Of a stretch of 64,000 nt of DNA, positions 42,456 to 51,432 are shown in pieces. Within the stretch, counting starts at the first letter, position 1. Each line of letters starts with the position of its first letter. The notes beneath the pieces are model-generated. The model was not told the DNA's origin. It was given only the letters and a program-made list of their open reading frames with translations, and did not search any database. Made by a program: the position numbers and the translations under genes. The stretch is from Sphaerisporangium sp040683095 (GTDB taxonomy: Bacteria > Actinomycetota > Actinomycetes > Streptosporangiales > Streptosporangiaceae): the NCBI RefSeq assembly GCF_040683095.1, contig NZ_JBFBCI010000002.1, forward strand, positions 248,001 to 312,000, written 5' to 3'.

Positions 42456-43823
42456 CTAGGACAACGCGGGTTCGGCCGCGTCGGGGGTGGCCGCCGGGCG
42501 AGTGGTGATGCGGGTGGCCAGGACGTGTTTGCAGGGGCCGCGGGAGCCGCGGTGGTCGAACCACCAGGGGCAGGTGCACGAGCCCTGTTCCAGCCCGACC
42601 TCGTAGACCCCTCCGGCCGTGGTCACCTGGGCCGTGCCTGGGCCGGTGAGGCGGACGGCGCCCGCCTCCACCAGGGCCCGGGCGGCGGACAGGCGGGGGT
42701 TCAGGGTCTCGACGTGCTCGCGGTCGTAGGGCAGCTCGCGGTGGAAGTGGCCGGCCTCGGCGAGGTCGTAGCCGACCCTGCCCGCGGTGCCGAGCTGGGT
42801 GAGCGCGGCGCGGACGCGGGCGGGGGTGAGGCCCGACCGGTCTGCCAGCAGCCCGATCTCGACGGAGGGTTCGAAGTTGAGCAGCATGCCGATCACGTCG
42901 GCGTCGGCCTCGGCGTCGTCGCCGGACAGGTCGTCCAGCACCGCGCCCTCGCCGGAGAACCCCCTCCAGGCCTGCGGGGACAGGACCAAGGTGTACCGCA
43001 TGCCGGGCAGTTCGAGCTCCCAGGCGCTGGAGGCGGCACGGTCGTGGACGGCCGGGCCGTACACGCGCAGCGCCTTGGCGAAGCGCAGCAAGGGGTGGAG
43101 GGTGGCCAGCCGCCCGACCCCGGCCAGGCACACCGCGCCGGGTGCGGGACCGTCGGTGACCCGCAGGTCGCGGCCGGACGGGACCACCCACACGTTCGCC
43201 GAGGCCTTCTTCGGCAGGCCGCGCAGGAAGCGGACGGCCGACATCCCGGCGAGCTCCGCCCGCAGGTCGAACCCGGCCGCGATCACCTGGACCTCGGCGA
43301 ACCCGCGCAGCCACCGCTCCGGCAGCGGCACCTTCTTCTCGATCACCGCGCCGTCCATCGTGGTGACGGCGAGCTCGTCGGCTCCGACCCCGAGGTGCAA
43401 CGGGTCGCGCCCGCCGACCCGGGCCAGCGCCTCGCGCAGCGGGCCGTTGACGTCGACGTTGGTGGTGCCGCGGTCGAAGACCTCGCCGTCGAGCGCGCCG
43501 CCCAGCAGGTCGAGCCGCGCGTACACCCCGCCGCAGGCCGAGAACGATTCCAGCCGGAGCCGCTCGCCGTCGCAGGTGATCACGGGATCGCGCGAGAAGC
43601 CGCCTCCGCGCGCGCGGGGCTGGTGGTAGCGCGCGAGCGCCACGTCGGCCAGGGCGAGCAGCCCGTGGGCGGCGGGGGCCGCCTGGGTCACCACCCCGCT
43701 GAAGAACCTGGGGCGGCCGATGAGGCCGGTGGCGGTGCGCCCGCCCGAGGTGGACAACCCCAACTGATCCCCCACCAGCGTGGAGGGCCCCGCGTAGGAG
43801 TACGCCTGCACTGTGCTCGTCAT
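42456..43823 (-). CDS. SWIM zinc-finger protein
   Basis: A 455-residue protein with a C-terminal SWIM finger: CTCPWWFDHRGSRGPCKH (CxC-Xn-CxH) at about residues 415-432. The N-terminal ~400 residues are unassigned, with AYSYAGPSTLVGDQLGL at the start as in other actinomycete SWIM proteins. SWIM domains bind DNA or proteins. In actinobacteria such genes often lie beside MoxR/VWA genes; here the neighbour is a RecD-like helicase, suggesting a DNA-linked role (inference). ATG 43823 matches the family start; longer in-frame starts run into His/Gly low-complexity. Confidence 0.85.
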   Translation of the reverse strand: MTSTVQAYSYAGPSTLVGDQLGLSTSGGRTATGLIGRPRFFSGVVTQAAPAAHGLLALADVALARYHQPRARGGGFSRDPVITCDGERLRLESFSACGGVYARLDLLGGALDGEVFDRGTTNVDVNGPLREALARVGGRDPLHLGVGADELAVTTMDGAVIEKKVPLPERWLRGFAEVQVIAAGFDLRAELAGMSAVRFLRGLPKKASANVWVVPSGRDLRVTDGPAPGAVCLAGVGRLATLHPLLRFAKALRVYGPAVHDRAASSAWELELPGMRYTLVLSPQAWRGFSGEGAVLDDLSGDDAEADADVIGMLLNFEPSVEIGLLADRSGLTPARVRAALTQLGTAGRVGYDLAEAGHFHRELPYDREHVETLNPRLSAARALVEAGAVRLTGPGTAQVTTAGGVYEVGLEQGSCTCPWWFDHRGSRGPCKHVLATRITTRPAATPDAAEPALS

Positions 43824-43969
43824 GGCAGGAACCGTAAAGATCGCCTCCGACAAAATCCCGTGACCGTGACCGTGACCGCGGACGCCGTCGTCGGCGCAGG
43901 CGTGATCGGCTCGCAAGAACGCCGACTGGCTCGCCTTCGTCGCTGCGGCGACGGGTATTGTGCTCTGAC

Positions 43970-44805
43970 ATGAAGGTCCTCATCTCCATCGACATGGAGG
44001 GCGTCGCCGGTGTCGCGACCCTCGACCAGATCTACCGCGGCGGCAGCGGCTATCCGCGTGCGATGGAGCTGATGACCGAGGAGGCGAACGCCGCGATCGT
44101 GGGCGCGTTCGCCGGCGGTGCGACCGAGGTGGTCGTGGACGACAGCCACGGGACCATGGACAACCTGCTGCACGCGCGCTCGACCCCCGGGCGCGGGTCA
44201 CCTTCGGCACGCCGCGCGCGCAGTGCATGGTGCAAGGCGTCGACGCCGAGACCGATGTCGTGCTGTTCGTCGGCTACCACGCCCCTGCCGGTTGCCACGG
44301 TGTGCTCGCCCATACGTACTCGGGCTTCACCTCGGTGCGCATCAACGGGGTCGAGCAGAGCGAGGCCTCGGCGAACGCGATCATCTGTGCTGCACACGGG
44401 GTGCCGGTGGGCATGGTCACCGGTGACGACGTGATCTGCGCGCAGGCCCGGGAGCTCTTCCCCTCGGCGGAGGTCGTCGAGGTCAAGCAGGCGGACGGCT
44501 TCGCGGCGGCGACGTCGGTGCACCCCGAGGTGGCGCAGGACCTCATCCGGGCCGCGGCCGAGCGGGCGGTCCGCGACGCGGCGCAACTGCCGCGACCCGA
44601 GGCGCCGGCGTACGTGGTCCTCGAGCTCGACTTCCCCACGCCCTTGCACGCCGACTTCGTCGCGCTGTGCCCGGGCTTCGAGCGCGTGTCCGGCATGACC
44701 GTTCGCGCCGCGTTCTCGGACGCGCAGGAGCTGGCGCCGGCCATCTCGGCGGCCTTCTACCTGATGTCGATCGCGTCCGGCCAGTTCGCGGCGGGTCGTC
44801 GCTAG
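43970..44805 (+). pseudogene. M55 family D-aminopeptidase (DppA-like), single frameshift
   Basis: The first part MKVLISIDMEGVAGV...VVVDDSHGTMDNLL and the second part (in the +2 frame, from about 44180) GTPRAQCMVQGVDAE, FVGYHAPAG, GVEQSEASANA ... together make a complete ~278-residue M55 zinc aminopeptidase. All zinc ligands are present: Asp/Glu in DMEG, His in DSHG, His in GYHA and Glu in VEQSE. The frames switch at the run CACGCGCGCTCGAC (44171-44184), where one base appears to be missing. This is a recent mutation or a sequence error in a GC-dinucleotide run. Active relatives cleave N-terminal D-amino acids from peptides. Confidence 0.8.
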
Positions 44806-44811
44806 CCGGGC

Positions 44812-44981
44812 GTGTGGTCGCGCGGAGGCTGCTGCTCGAGCGGCAACCGGCCTACCTGATCGGCCGTCATCGCATCGAACATCTCCGCGACCGAGCCGCA
44901 CGCGAACTCGGGACCCGGTTCACCATCAAGGACTTCCACCACCACGTTCTCGCCAATGGCGCCGTCCCTTGGAAACGCTGA
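44812..44981 (+). pseudogene. DUF885 hydrolase, C-terminal fragment
   Basis: About 55 codons reading 'ERQPAYLIGRHRIEHLRDRA' then 'TRFTIKDFHHHVLANGAVPW' match the extreme C-terminus of DUF885 proteins; the intact gene at 31066-32793 has ALAYMIGRREIRRLRD and FDIRAFHATVLGNAAVP at this place. The rest of the gene, including the zinc motif, is absent. It follows the broken M55 gene by a few bases, so an M55-DUF885 operon once stood here. Confidence 0.7.
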
Positions 44982-45204
44982 ACGCCGCCGCGGGACATCA
45001 TCGAGCGCTGGATCGAACGAACAACCGGCTGACCAGTGTCCTAGCCAGGTGTCCCGCACCCAGGAACGAGGCCCGGGCGACAGTTGTCGCTCCGCGGTGA
45101 CCGAACACTCGGCAATCGTCTGATGTGCCCCGCAGTGCCGCGGCGCGAGAATTTCCTCTCGACCACCTTCCCCGTCTGACCGGATCCGCAGGAAGGAAGA
45201 CATC

Positions 45205-47175
45205 ATGGAAGACCTGGAGACCACAGCGGCCTATCGGAAGGTCACGGACCACCTGCGGGCCCTGCACGAACCGGCGTTCGGCCGTCCGCACGCGCTCCGG
45301 GAGCCGCACGTGACCCGCGACGGCGGGCGCGTGGTGGTGACCGGTGCGGTGCTCGACGAGCTGACCGGGCTGCCCAGGACCGTGGTGTACGCCGCGGAGG
45401 ACGGGGAACTCCGCGCGGTGTCCGCCGGGCGGGGATCGGCGCGGTGGGCGCGGTTCTCCCCCGACGGCGGCATGCTCGCGTTCCTCTCCGACCGCCGTGA
45501 GGCCGGCGTGTTCCAGCTGCACCTGCTCGGGGACGGCCGGCTGGGCGAGGCGCTGCCCGCGCCCGAGGTGCCCGGAACCGTGGAGTACGCCCACTGGTCA
45601 CCCGACGGCCGCGAGATCCTGCTCGGCGTCGCCGGGCTCGGCGCGGAGCTGTCCGGCGGCCAGGGCTCGGGCACGAACGCCAAGCGGGAGCGGGACGAAC
45701 CGTCGTGGTTCCCGGAGGTCGACGACGGCACCGACGACGGGGCCTGGCGCAGCCTGTGGGTCTACACCGTGGCCACCGGCGCCCTGACCAGGTTGTCGCC
45801 GGAGGGCCTCAACTGCTGGGAAGCCGGGTGGTGCGGGCGGCAGGTCGTCGCGATCTCGTCCGACGCGCCGGGGGAGGACGCGTGGTACACCGCGCAGCTC
45901 AACCTGATCGACTCCGGCGGCGAGGTGCGGAAGCTGCTCGGCAGTCCCGTCCAGCTGGGCCTGCCGGCCGGTTCGCCGGACGGGACCCGGGTGGCGGTGG
46001 TCGAGGCCGTGTGCAGTGACCGCTGGGTGGTCGCCGGGGATCTGCTGCTCGTCGACCCGGCCACCGGCGCGGTGCAGCGGATCGATACCGAGGGCACGGA
46101 CGTCACGCAGGTCGAATGGCTCGACGCGAACCGGCTCGGCTATCTCGGGCAGCGCCGGCTCGATTCGGTCGCCGGGATCCTCGACGTGCCCGGCGGGAAG
46201 GCCCGTGAGGTGTTCGCCACCGAGTTGTCCTGCAGCGGCGGCACCTTCTACGCGCACGGCGCGTTCACCTCGGACGGCCGGGTGCTGACCGTGCAGGATG
46301 GCTATGAGCTGCCGCCGCAACTCGTGCTCACCGGGGAGGACAGCCGGGAGGTGCTCGCCTCGGCGGCGCATCCGGGCACCGACCACCTCCGCTCGGTCGC
46401 CGGCACGGCGGAGGCCGTGACCTGGACCGCGCCGGACGGACTGGAGATCGACGGGATCCTGTGCCGCCCGGCGGGCGAGGGACCGTTCCCGCTGGTGGTC
46501 AACATCCACGGCGGGCCGATCTGGGCGTTCCAGAACTGCTGGTCGATGCGGCTCCCGTGGGTGCCGCTGCTGGTCGCGCAGGGGTACGCGGTGCTGAGCC
46601 CCAATCCCCGTGGCAGCAGCGGCCGGGGACAGGACTTCGCCGGCCGCGTGGTCGGGGACATGGGCGGCGACGACACCCACGACTTCCTGTCCGGCATCGA
46701 CGCGCTGGTCGAGCGCGGCATCGCCGACAGCGCGCGGATCGGCCTGATCGGCGCCAGCTACGGCGGGTTCATGTCGTCCTGGCTGGTCACCCAGGACCGC
46801 CGGTTCGCCGCCGCGGTCCCGATCTCCCCGGTCACCGACTGGTACAGCCAGGGCTTCACGAGCAACATCTCGGCCTGGGGCAACCGGTTCCTCGACGCCG
46901 ACCCCGAGCAGCCGGGCAGCAGGGCGCACACGCGCAGCCCGGTGCTGCACGTGAGCAAGGTCCGCACCCCGTGCCTGAACGTGGCCGGCGCGCTCGACCG
47001 CTGCACGCCACCGGGCCAGGCCCGGGAGTTCCACCAGGCCCTGCTCGCCCACGGCGTGCCCTCGGTGCTGGTGATCTACCCGGAGGAAGGCCACGGCGTG
47101 CGGGCGTTCCCCGCGCAGATCGACTTCCTCGCGCGGGCCCTGCAGTGGTTCGACCGGTACATGCCCGCCTCGTGA
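45205..47175 (+). CDS. S9 family (prolyl-oligopeptidase-type) serine peptidase
   Basis: A 656-residue peptidase: N-terminal beta-propeller (~40-400, WD-like FSPDGGMLAFLSDRRE and WSPDGREILLG repeats) and C-terminal alpha/beta hydrolase (~410-656). The triad is visible: Ser518 in GASYGG, Asp598 in AGALDRCTP and His630 in EGHGV. HGGP in NIHGGPIWA forms the oxyanion region. No signal peptide, so cytoplasmic cleavage of short peptides is expected. ATG 45205 has GGAAGGAAG upstream. It lies downstream of the M55/DUF885 remnants and before an amino-acid-oxidase-type gene, in a peptide-catabolism neighbourhood. Confidence 0.92.
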   Translation: MEDLETTAAYRKVTDHLRALHEPAFGRPHALREPHVTRDGGRVVVTGAVLDELTGLPRTVVYAAEDGELRAVSAGRGSARWARFSPDGGMLAFLSDRREAGVFQLHLLGDGRLGEALPAPEVPGTVEYAHWSPDGREILLGVAGLGAELSGGQGSGTNAKRERDEPSWFPEVDDGTDDGAWRSLWVYTVATGALTRLSPEGLNCWEAGWCGRQVVAISSDAPGEDAWYTAQLNLIDSGGEVRKLLGSPVQLGLPAGSPDGTRVAVVEAVCSDRWVVAGDLLLVDPATGAVQRIDTEGTDVTQVEWLDANRLGYLGQRRLDSVAGILDVPGGKAREVFATELSCSGGTFYAHGAFTSDGRVLTVQDGYELPPQLVLTGEDSREVLASAAHPGTDHLRSVAGTAEAVTWTAPDGLEIDGILCRPAGEGPFPLVVNIHGGPIWAFQNCWSMRLPWVPLLVAQGYAVLSPNPRGSSGRGQDFAGRVVGDMGGDDTHDFLSGIDALVERGIADSARIGLIGASYGGFMSSWLVTQDRRFAAAVPISPVTDWYSQGFTSNISAWGNRFLDADPEQPGSRAHTRSPVLHVSKVRTPCLNVAGALDRCTPPGQAREFHQALLAHGVPSVLVIYPEEGHGVRAFPAQIDFLARALQWFDRYMPAS

Positions 47176-47586
47176 CCCCGGGCGGCCGGTCACGACGTGC
47201 CCCCTGGTCCGTCGACGGGGCTTCGGACTTGACGCTTGGCGGCTGTTCCCACGCCGCCGGCGAACCACAGTCGGCTTCTCGGTCGTGAACGACCGAGCTT
47301 GCAGCTCCTCGCCGTCGATGGCGTCGACGGTCCGGGCCGCGTACGGCAGCGTGACTCACTCCCCGGCATGGCAAGCCATGCCGCGTGTCGCAGTGCCGAT
47401 AACGGATCGGAGAGCCGTTCCCCAGCGAACCGGGTGCGTTCAATCCCGTCACCGCATCACCGAGAGCAACACCGAAACCACAAGCAGGGAAGCCATTCCT
47501 CTCGGGTGTGAACACGCGAGGTCCCTGGCTGGACAGCGCTGAAGTGGTCCCGTGAGGGCACGAGAATCGCAGGGAGGACGTGAGCC
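47176..47586. other. 410-base gap without a recognisable gene
   Basis: Several frames are open but none has coding character or homology I can see. No clear terminator follows the S9 peptidase gene. The promoter of the FAD oxidoreductase should lie here. Confidence 0.4.
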
Positions 47587-48897
47587 ATGAGCCCGGAAGT
47601 CAGCGCGGATGCCGTGGTGGTCGGCGCGGGCGTGATCGGATCGGCGATCGCGCTGGAGCTGGCCAAGACAGCCCGCCGGGTCGTCGTCGTGGACCGCGCG
47701 GGCGGGGCCGGTCAGGGCTCCACGAGCGCGTCGAGTGCGGTGGTGCGGTACAACTTCTCCACCCTCGCCGGGGTCGCGGCCGCGTGGGAATCGTACTTCT
47801 GCTGGTCGGCGTGGGCCGAGCACCTCGGCCACGACGTCGGTGACCTGGCCCGGTTCGAGCGCAGCGGCCTGGTCATGCTCGACGTGGCGGCGGCCCCGCG
47901 GTCGGCCTGGCTGCCGTTGTTCGACCAGGTCGGTGTCCCGTACGAGGAATGGGACGCGGCCACGCTCGCCGACCGGGTACCGGGCATCGATCCGGGCCGG
48001 TACTGGCCGCCGAAGCGCATCGACGACGACCGGTTCTGGGCGGACCCGGAGGACTCCCTCGGCGGGGTCTACACCCCGGACGCCGGGTACATCACCGATC
48101 CCCAGCTGGCGGCGCAGAACCTCGCCGCCGCGGCGGTCGCGGAAGGTGCCGAGTTCCGCTTCCGCAGCACGGTGACCGCGGTCGAATCCGCCGATGGCCG
48201 AGTGACCGCGGTCGTGCTCGCGGACGGCACGAAGATTTCCGCACCGATCGTGGTGAACGCCGCGGGCCCGTGGTCGGGCAAGCTGAACGCGCTGGCCGGC
48301 GTCGGCTCGGACTTCACCGTCGGCGTGCGGCCGATGCGGCAGGAGGTCGCGCACGTCCTCGCGCCCGAGGGCTACCACCCGGCCGGTGGGGTCGGGCCGG
48401 CGATCGCCGACATGGACCTGGGCACGTACTTCCGCGGCGAGGTGGGCGGCGGGCTGCTCGTCGGCGGCACCGAGCCGGAATGCGATCCGTTCGAGTGGCT
48501 CGACGACCCCGACGACGCGAACCTCAACCCGACGATGGCCGTCTTCGAAGCCCAGGTGACGCGGGCGGCGCGGCGGCTGCCCGGGCTGCGGATGCCGAAC
48601 CGGGCCCGTGGCGTGGTGGGTGTCTACGACGTCGCCGACGACTGGACCCCGATCTACGACCGGACCGACCTCGGCGGCTTCTACGTCGCGATCGGCACCA
48701 GCGGCAACCAGTTCAAGAACGCCCCGGTGGTCGGACGGCTGATGGCGACGCTGATCGAGCAGGTCGAGGCGGGCGCCGACCACGACCGCGAACCCGTGCG
48801 GTACAAGGGCATGCACACCGGACTGGCCGTCGACCTCGGCGGTTTCTCCCGCAAGCGCGAGCGCAATGCCGGCAGCTCCGGCACGGTGATGGGCTGA
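47587..48897 (+). CDS. FAD-dependent oxidoreductase, DAO family (sarcosine/amino-acid oxidase type)
   Basis: A 436-residue flavoenzyme with the N-terminal ADP-binding fold AVVVGAGVIGSAIALELA (GxGxxG, residues 10-27), the second FAD block GSTSASSAVVRYNFS, the 'VVNAAGPWSGKLN' strand and the C-terminal 'YVAIGTSGNQFKNAPVVGRL' motif. The DAO family oxidises the C-N bond of D-amino acids, glycine, sarcosine or related compounds; the substrate cannot be told. ATG 47587 has GGGAGGACG in front. Together with the S9 peptidase and the broken D-aminopeptidase this suggests use of peptide-derived amino acids. Confidence 0.9.
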   Translation: MSPEVSADAVVVGAGVIGSAIALELAKTARRVVVVDRAGGAGQGSTSASSAVVRYNFSTLAGVAAAWESYFCWSAWAEHLGHDVGDLARFERSGLVMLDVAAAPRSAWLPLFDQVGVPYEEWDAATLADRVPGIDPGRYWPPKRIDDDRFWADPEDSLGGVYTPDAGYITDPQLAAQNLAAAAVAEGAEFRFRSTVTAVESADGRVTAVVLADGTKISAPIVVNAAGPWSGKLNALAGVGSDFTVGVRPMRQEVAHVLAPEGYHPAGGVGPAIADMDLGTYFRGEVGGGLLVGGTEPECDPFEWLDDPDDANLNPTMAVFEAQVTRAARRLPGLRMPNRARGVVGVYDVADDWTPIYDRTDLGGFYVAIGTSGNQFKNAPVVGRLMATLIEQVEAGADHDREPVRYKGMHTGLAVDLGGFSRKRERNAGSSGTVMG

Positions 48898-49038
48898 CCG
48901 TCCGCCGCCGGTCACGCAGCGTGCGGGGTGGGTTCGCTCGGTCGGGTGAGCGCGCCTCCGCCGGGAGCCGGTGTGAACCCCCTGTCCGGGGGCATGGCCA
49001 GCCGTAGGAGAGACCCCGATCCGGGAGGCTGAGCTCTC

Positions 49039-49818
49039 ATGCTGATCGTCGGGACGTCCGGATGGCAGTACGCGCACTGGCGCGAGGTCCTGTACCCGAC
49101 CGGGCTGCCGCAGCGGCTGTGGCTGGAGCGGTACGCCGAGTGCTTCGACGCCGTCGAGAACAACAACGCGTTCTACCGGCTGCCCGCGCGGGAGACGTTC
49201 GAGGGCTGGCGCGACCGCACCCCCGGCCACTTCGTCATGGCCGTCAAGGCGAGCCGCTTCCTGACCCACATCAAGAGGCTCAAGGACCCGGCGGAGCCGG
49301 TGGAGAGGCTGATGGAGGCCGCCGGGGGTCTCGGCGGCAAGCTCGGACCGATCCTGCTCCAGCTTCCCCCCACCCTGCGCGCCGACCCCGAGCGGCTGGA
49401 CGCCTGCCTGCGCCGCTTCCCGTCCGGTACCCGTGTGGCCGTCGAACCGCGCCACCCCTCGTGGTGGACGGACGGGGTGCGCGACGTCCTCGCCGCCCGG
49501 GGCGCCGCCCTGTGCTGGGCGGACGTCCTGGGCAGGCCCGTGACCCCGCTGTGGCGCACCACCGACTGGGGGTACCTGCGCCTCCACCAGGGCCGCGCCC
49601 GCCTGTGGCCCTCGTACGGCGAGACGTCCCTGCGCTCCTGGGTGCACCGCCTCGGCGAGCAGTGGGACGCGGCGGAGGACGTCCACGTCTATTTCAACAA
49701 CGACCCGAACGGCGCGGCCGTCCGCGACGCCACGCGCTTCGCCGCCCTGGCCCGCGCCGAGGGCCGTCCGGTGACCCGCACCCCGGAGGGCGTCCCCGCT
49801 GTGCCCGCCCGGTCATAA
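49039..49818 (+). CDS. DUF72 domain protein
   Basis: A 259-residue TIM-barrel-like DUF72 protein: MLIVGTSGWQYAHWREVLYP at the start, 'AVENNNAFYRLPARETFEGW', 'FVMAVKASRFLTHIKRLKDP', 'ILLQLPPTLRADPERL', AVEPRHPSWW and 'HVYFNNDPNGAAVRDA'. The function of the family is not established; some relatives are linked to DNA repair by context. GGGAGG lies 10 bases before ATG 49039. It is followed by a strong hairpin and convergent with WhiJ-like locus 2. Confidence 0.9.
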   Translation: MLIVGTSGWQYAHWREVLYPTGLPQRLWLERYAECFDAVENNNAFYRLPARETFEGWRDRTPGHFVMAVKASRFLTHIKRLKDPAEPVERLMEAAGGLGGKLGPILLQLPPTLRADPERLDACLRRFPSGTRVAVEPRHPSWWTDGVRDVLAARGAALCWADVLGRPVTPLWRTTDWGYLRLHQGRARLWPSYGETSLRSWVHRLGEQWDAAEDVHVYFNNDPNGAAVRDATRFAALARAEGRPVTRTPEGVPAVPARS

Positions 49819-49857
49819 CGCCCCGTCCGCCAAGCTCCACGCGCAGCGCTCCGGAAA

Positions 49858-49898
49858 CGCCCGAGGGCGCCCAGTGGTCACCTGGGCGCCCTCGGGCG
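49858..49898. terminator. Bidirectional hairpin terminator
   Basis: Perfect 17-bp stem CGCCCGAGGGCGCCCAG / CTGGGCGCCCTCGGGCG with a 7-base loop, between the convergent DUF72 and XRE genes. Confidence 0.85.
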
Positions 49899-49910
49899 GG
49901 GCGTCGCGTC

Positions 49911-50816
49911 CTAGATCTCGTCGAGGATGCGGGTCAGGGCCTTCCTGGTGTCGGACACCGGGATCGCGTCGAGGCAGAGGCGCTCCATGACCGCCTGGTA
50001 GCGGTCGAGGTCCTCACGCTTGTCGAGGTAGATCGCGCTGGTGAGCTGTTCCAGGTAGACCACGTCGGGCAGGTCGCGCTCGGCGAAGCGCAGGATGCTG
50101 AACGGGCCGCCGGCCGCGGCGTGGCCACCGGCGCTGAACGGCATCACCTGCACGGTGATGGTGGGGGACGCGATGGCCTCCAGCAGGTGCTTGATCTGGC
50201 CGCGCATCACGTCGGGGCCGCCGAGCGGGCGCCGCAGCGCCGCCTCGTCGATCACGGCCCACAGGTGGGGCGGGTTGGCGCGTTCGAGCAGCTTCTGGCG
50301 GGCCATGCGCAGGTCGACCCGCCGCTGGAGCTCGTCCTCCGCGCAGTCGGGGTGGCCGAGCATGACGACGGCGCGGGCGTAGGCCTCGGTCTGCAGCAGG
50401 CCAGGGACGAACTGGACCTCGTAGCTGCGGATGCGGGTGGCGGCCTCCTCCAGGCCGACGTACGCCTCGAACCAGTTCGGCAGCACGTCGTCGAAGTTGT
50501 GCCACCATCCGGGGCGGTTGGCCTGGGCGACCAGGGACAGCAGCGCCTCGCGCTCGGTCTCGTCGGTGACGCCGTAGAGGGTGAGCAGGTCGGCGACGTC
50601 GCGCATCCGGAAGCTGACGCGCCCGAGCTCCATGCGGCTGATCTTGGAGTGGGAGGCGCGGATCGAGTGCCCGGCGGCCTCCAAGGTGATGTTCCGGCTC
50701 TCGCGGCGCCTGCGGAGCTGCGACCCGAGAAGGATGCGCAACACCGTTGAGCTGCCGCGTTCCCGAGCCATCATGTTGAGAGGGGTCTCATCCCCTTCGG
50801 CTCGGGCTGTGATCAT
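49911..50816 (-). CDS. XRE-family regulator with DUF5753 domain (WhiJ-like, locus 2)
   Basis: A 301-residue regulator. The HTH covers ~25-80 ('LGSQLRRRRESRNITLEAAG', IRASHSKISRMELGRVSFRM), followed by DUF5753 with 'RPGWWHNFDDVLPNWFEAYV', 'VPGLLQTEAYARAVV' and 'DVVYLEQLTSAIYLDK'. It is a paralogue of the protein at 21615-22463. ATG 50816 has AAGGAAGAG in front, which supports this start over ATGs at 50774 and 50771. The DUF397 gene lies 139 bases upstream on the same strand instead of downstream as in locus 1. Confidence 0.9.
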   Translation of the reverse strand: MITARAEGDETPLNMMARERGSSTVLRILLGSQLRRRRESRNITLEAAGHSIRASHSKISRMELGRVSFRMRDVADLLTLYGVTDETEREALLSLVAQANRPGWWHNFDDVLPNWFEAYVGLEEAATRIRSYEVQFVPGLLQTEAYARAVVMLGHPDCAEDELQRRVDLRMARQKLLERANPPHLWAVIDEAALRRPLGGPDVMRGQIKHLLEAIASPTITVQVMPFSAGGHAAAGGPFSILRFAERDLPDVVYLEQLTSAIYLDKREDLDRYQAVMERLCLDAIPVSDTRKALTRILDEI

Positions 50817-50955
50817 ATCTCTTCCTTAGAACGGCAGGTCGACTCACTTCTCACGGGCATAGAGAAGTTCACGATACCCCTCACGCCCCAATCCGGATAT
50901 ACCCCAACATCACCCTTAGGGCACAATTTTGAACGGTCAGTAATCGACCAACCGG

Positions 50956-51210
50956 TCAAAAGGCCAGGTCATCGAAGTCCCCGCGCTTCGCGCCCTGGAT
51001 GAAAGCCGCCATTTCGCCCCGGCTGTAAATCAGCGCGGGGCCACCCGGATGCCGGGAGTTCCGTACCGCGACACCGCCGTCCGGCAGAGGGGCCAGCTCG
51101 ACGCAGTTGCCGCTCGGGTTACTGTACGCGCTCTTGCGCCATCGCACGCCGGCTTGCTCCAAGCGTGCGGTGAGCTCGGACGCGGGCATGCCGTTGGAGA
51201 TTTCGTCCAT
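50956..51210 (-). CDS. DUF397 protein (locus 2)
   Basis: An 84-residue protein with DUF397 features 'VRWRKSAYSNPSGNCVELA', 'GVAVRNSRHPGGPALIYS' and EMAAFIQGAKRGDFDDL. ATG 51210 is preceded by AAGAGGCGAG. Partner of the XRE-DUF5753 protein downstream; divergent from the HATPase gene, with two palindromic TGCA sites in between. Confidence 0.88.
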   Translation of the reverse strand: MDEISNGMPASELTARLEQAGVRWRKSAYSNPSGNCVELAPLPDGGVAVRNSRHPGGPALIYSRGEMAAFIQGAKRGDFDDLAF

Positions 51211-51332
51211 CTCGCCTCTTCACATCCCCGGAAATCCAGACAAATCTGACATCTGTCTCGTAAGCCGCTCTGTGCCACGGGAGCCCCATATAGGTGGTTC
51301 AGCCCTCAAGCGACAGCATACCTCTGTGCGTA

Positions 51333-51360
51333 TGCACGTGCATCGGTACTTGCACATGCA
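51333..51360. promoter_or_regulatory. Two TGCACrTGCA sites: candidate operator of WhiJ-like locus 2
   Basis: TGCACGTGCA (51333-51342, perfect palindrome) and TGCACATGCA (51351-51360) start exactly 18 bases apart between the divergent DUF397 and HATPase genes. Candidate binding site of the XRE protein; compare TGCAAG-N8-CTTGCA at locus 1. Confidence 0.5.
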
Positions 51361-51432
51361 CACTAGCTAGGGGCAATATGGCTAAGCGCTAATCGCCCCG
51401 CCGATCAGGACCTAACCTCACAAGGCTCACTT

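Noticed and set aside
42145..43995. 616-codon reverse frame overlapping recD2 and the SWIM gene
   Set aside because: Arg/Gly/Pro-rich shadow of the SWIM-domain gene in another frame.
47236..47542. Small forward frames between the S9 peptidase and the FAD oxidoreductase
   Set aside because: No ribosome-binding site, homology or coding-like third-position bias.
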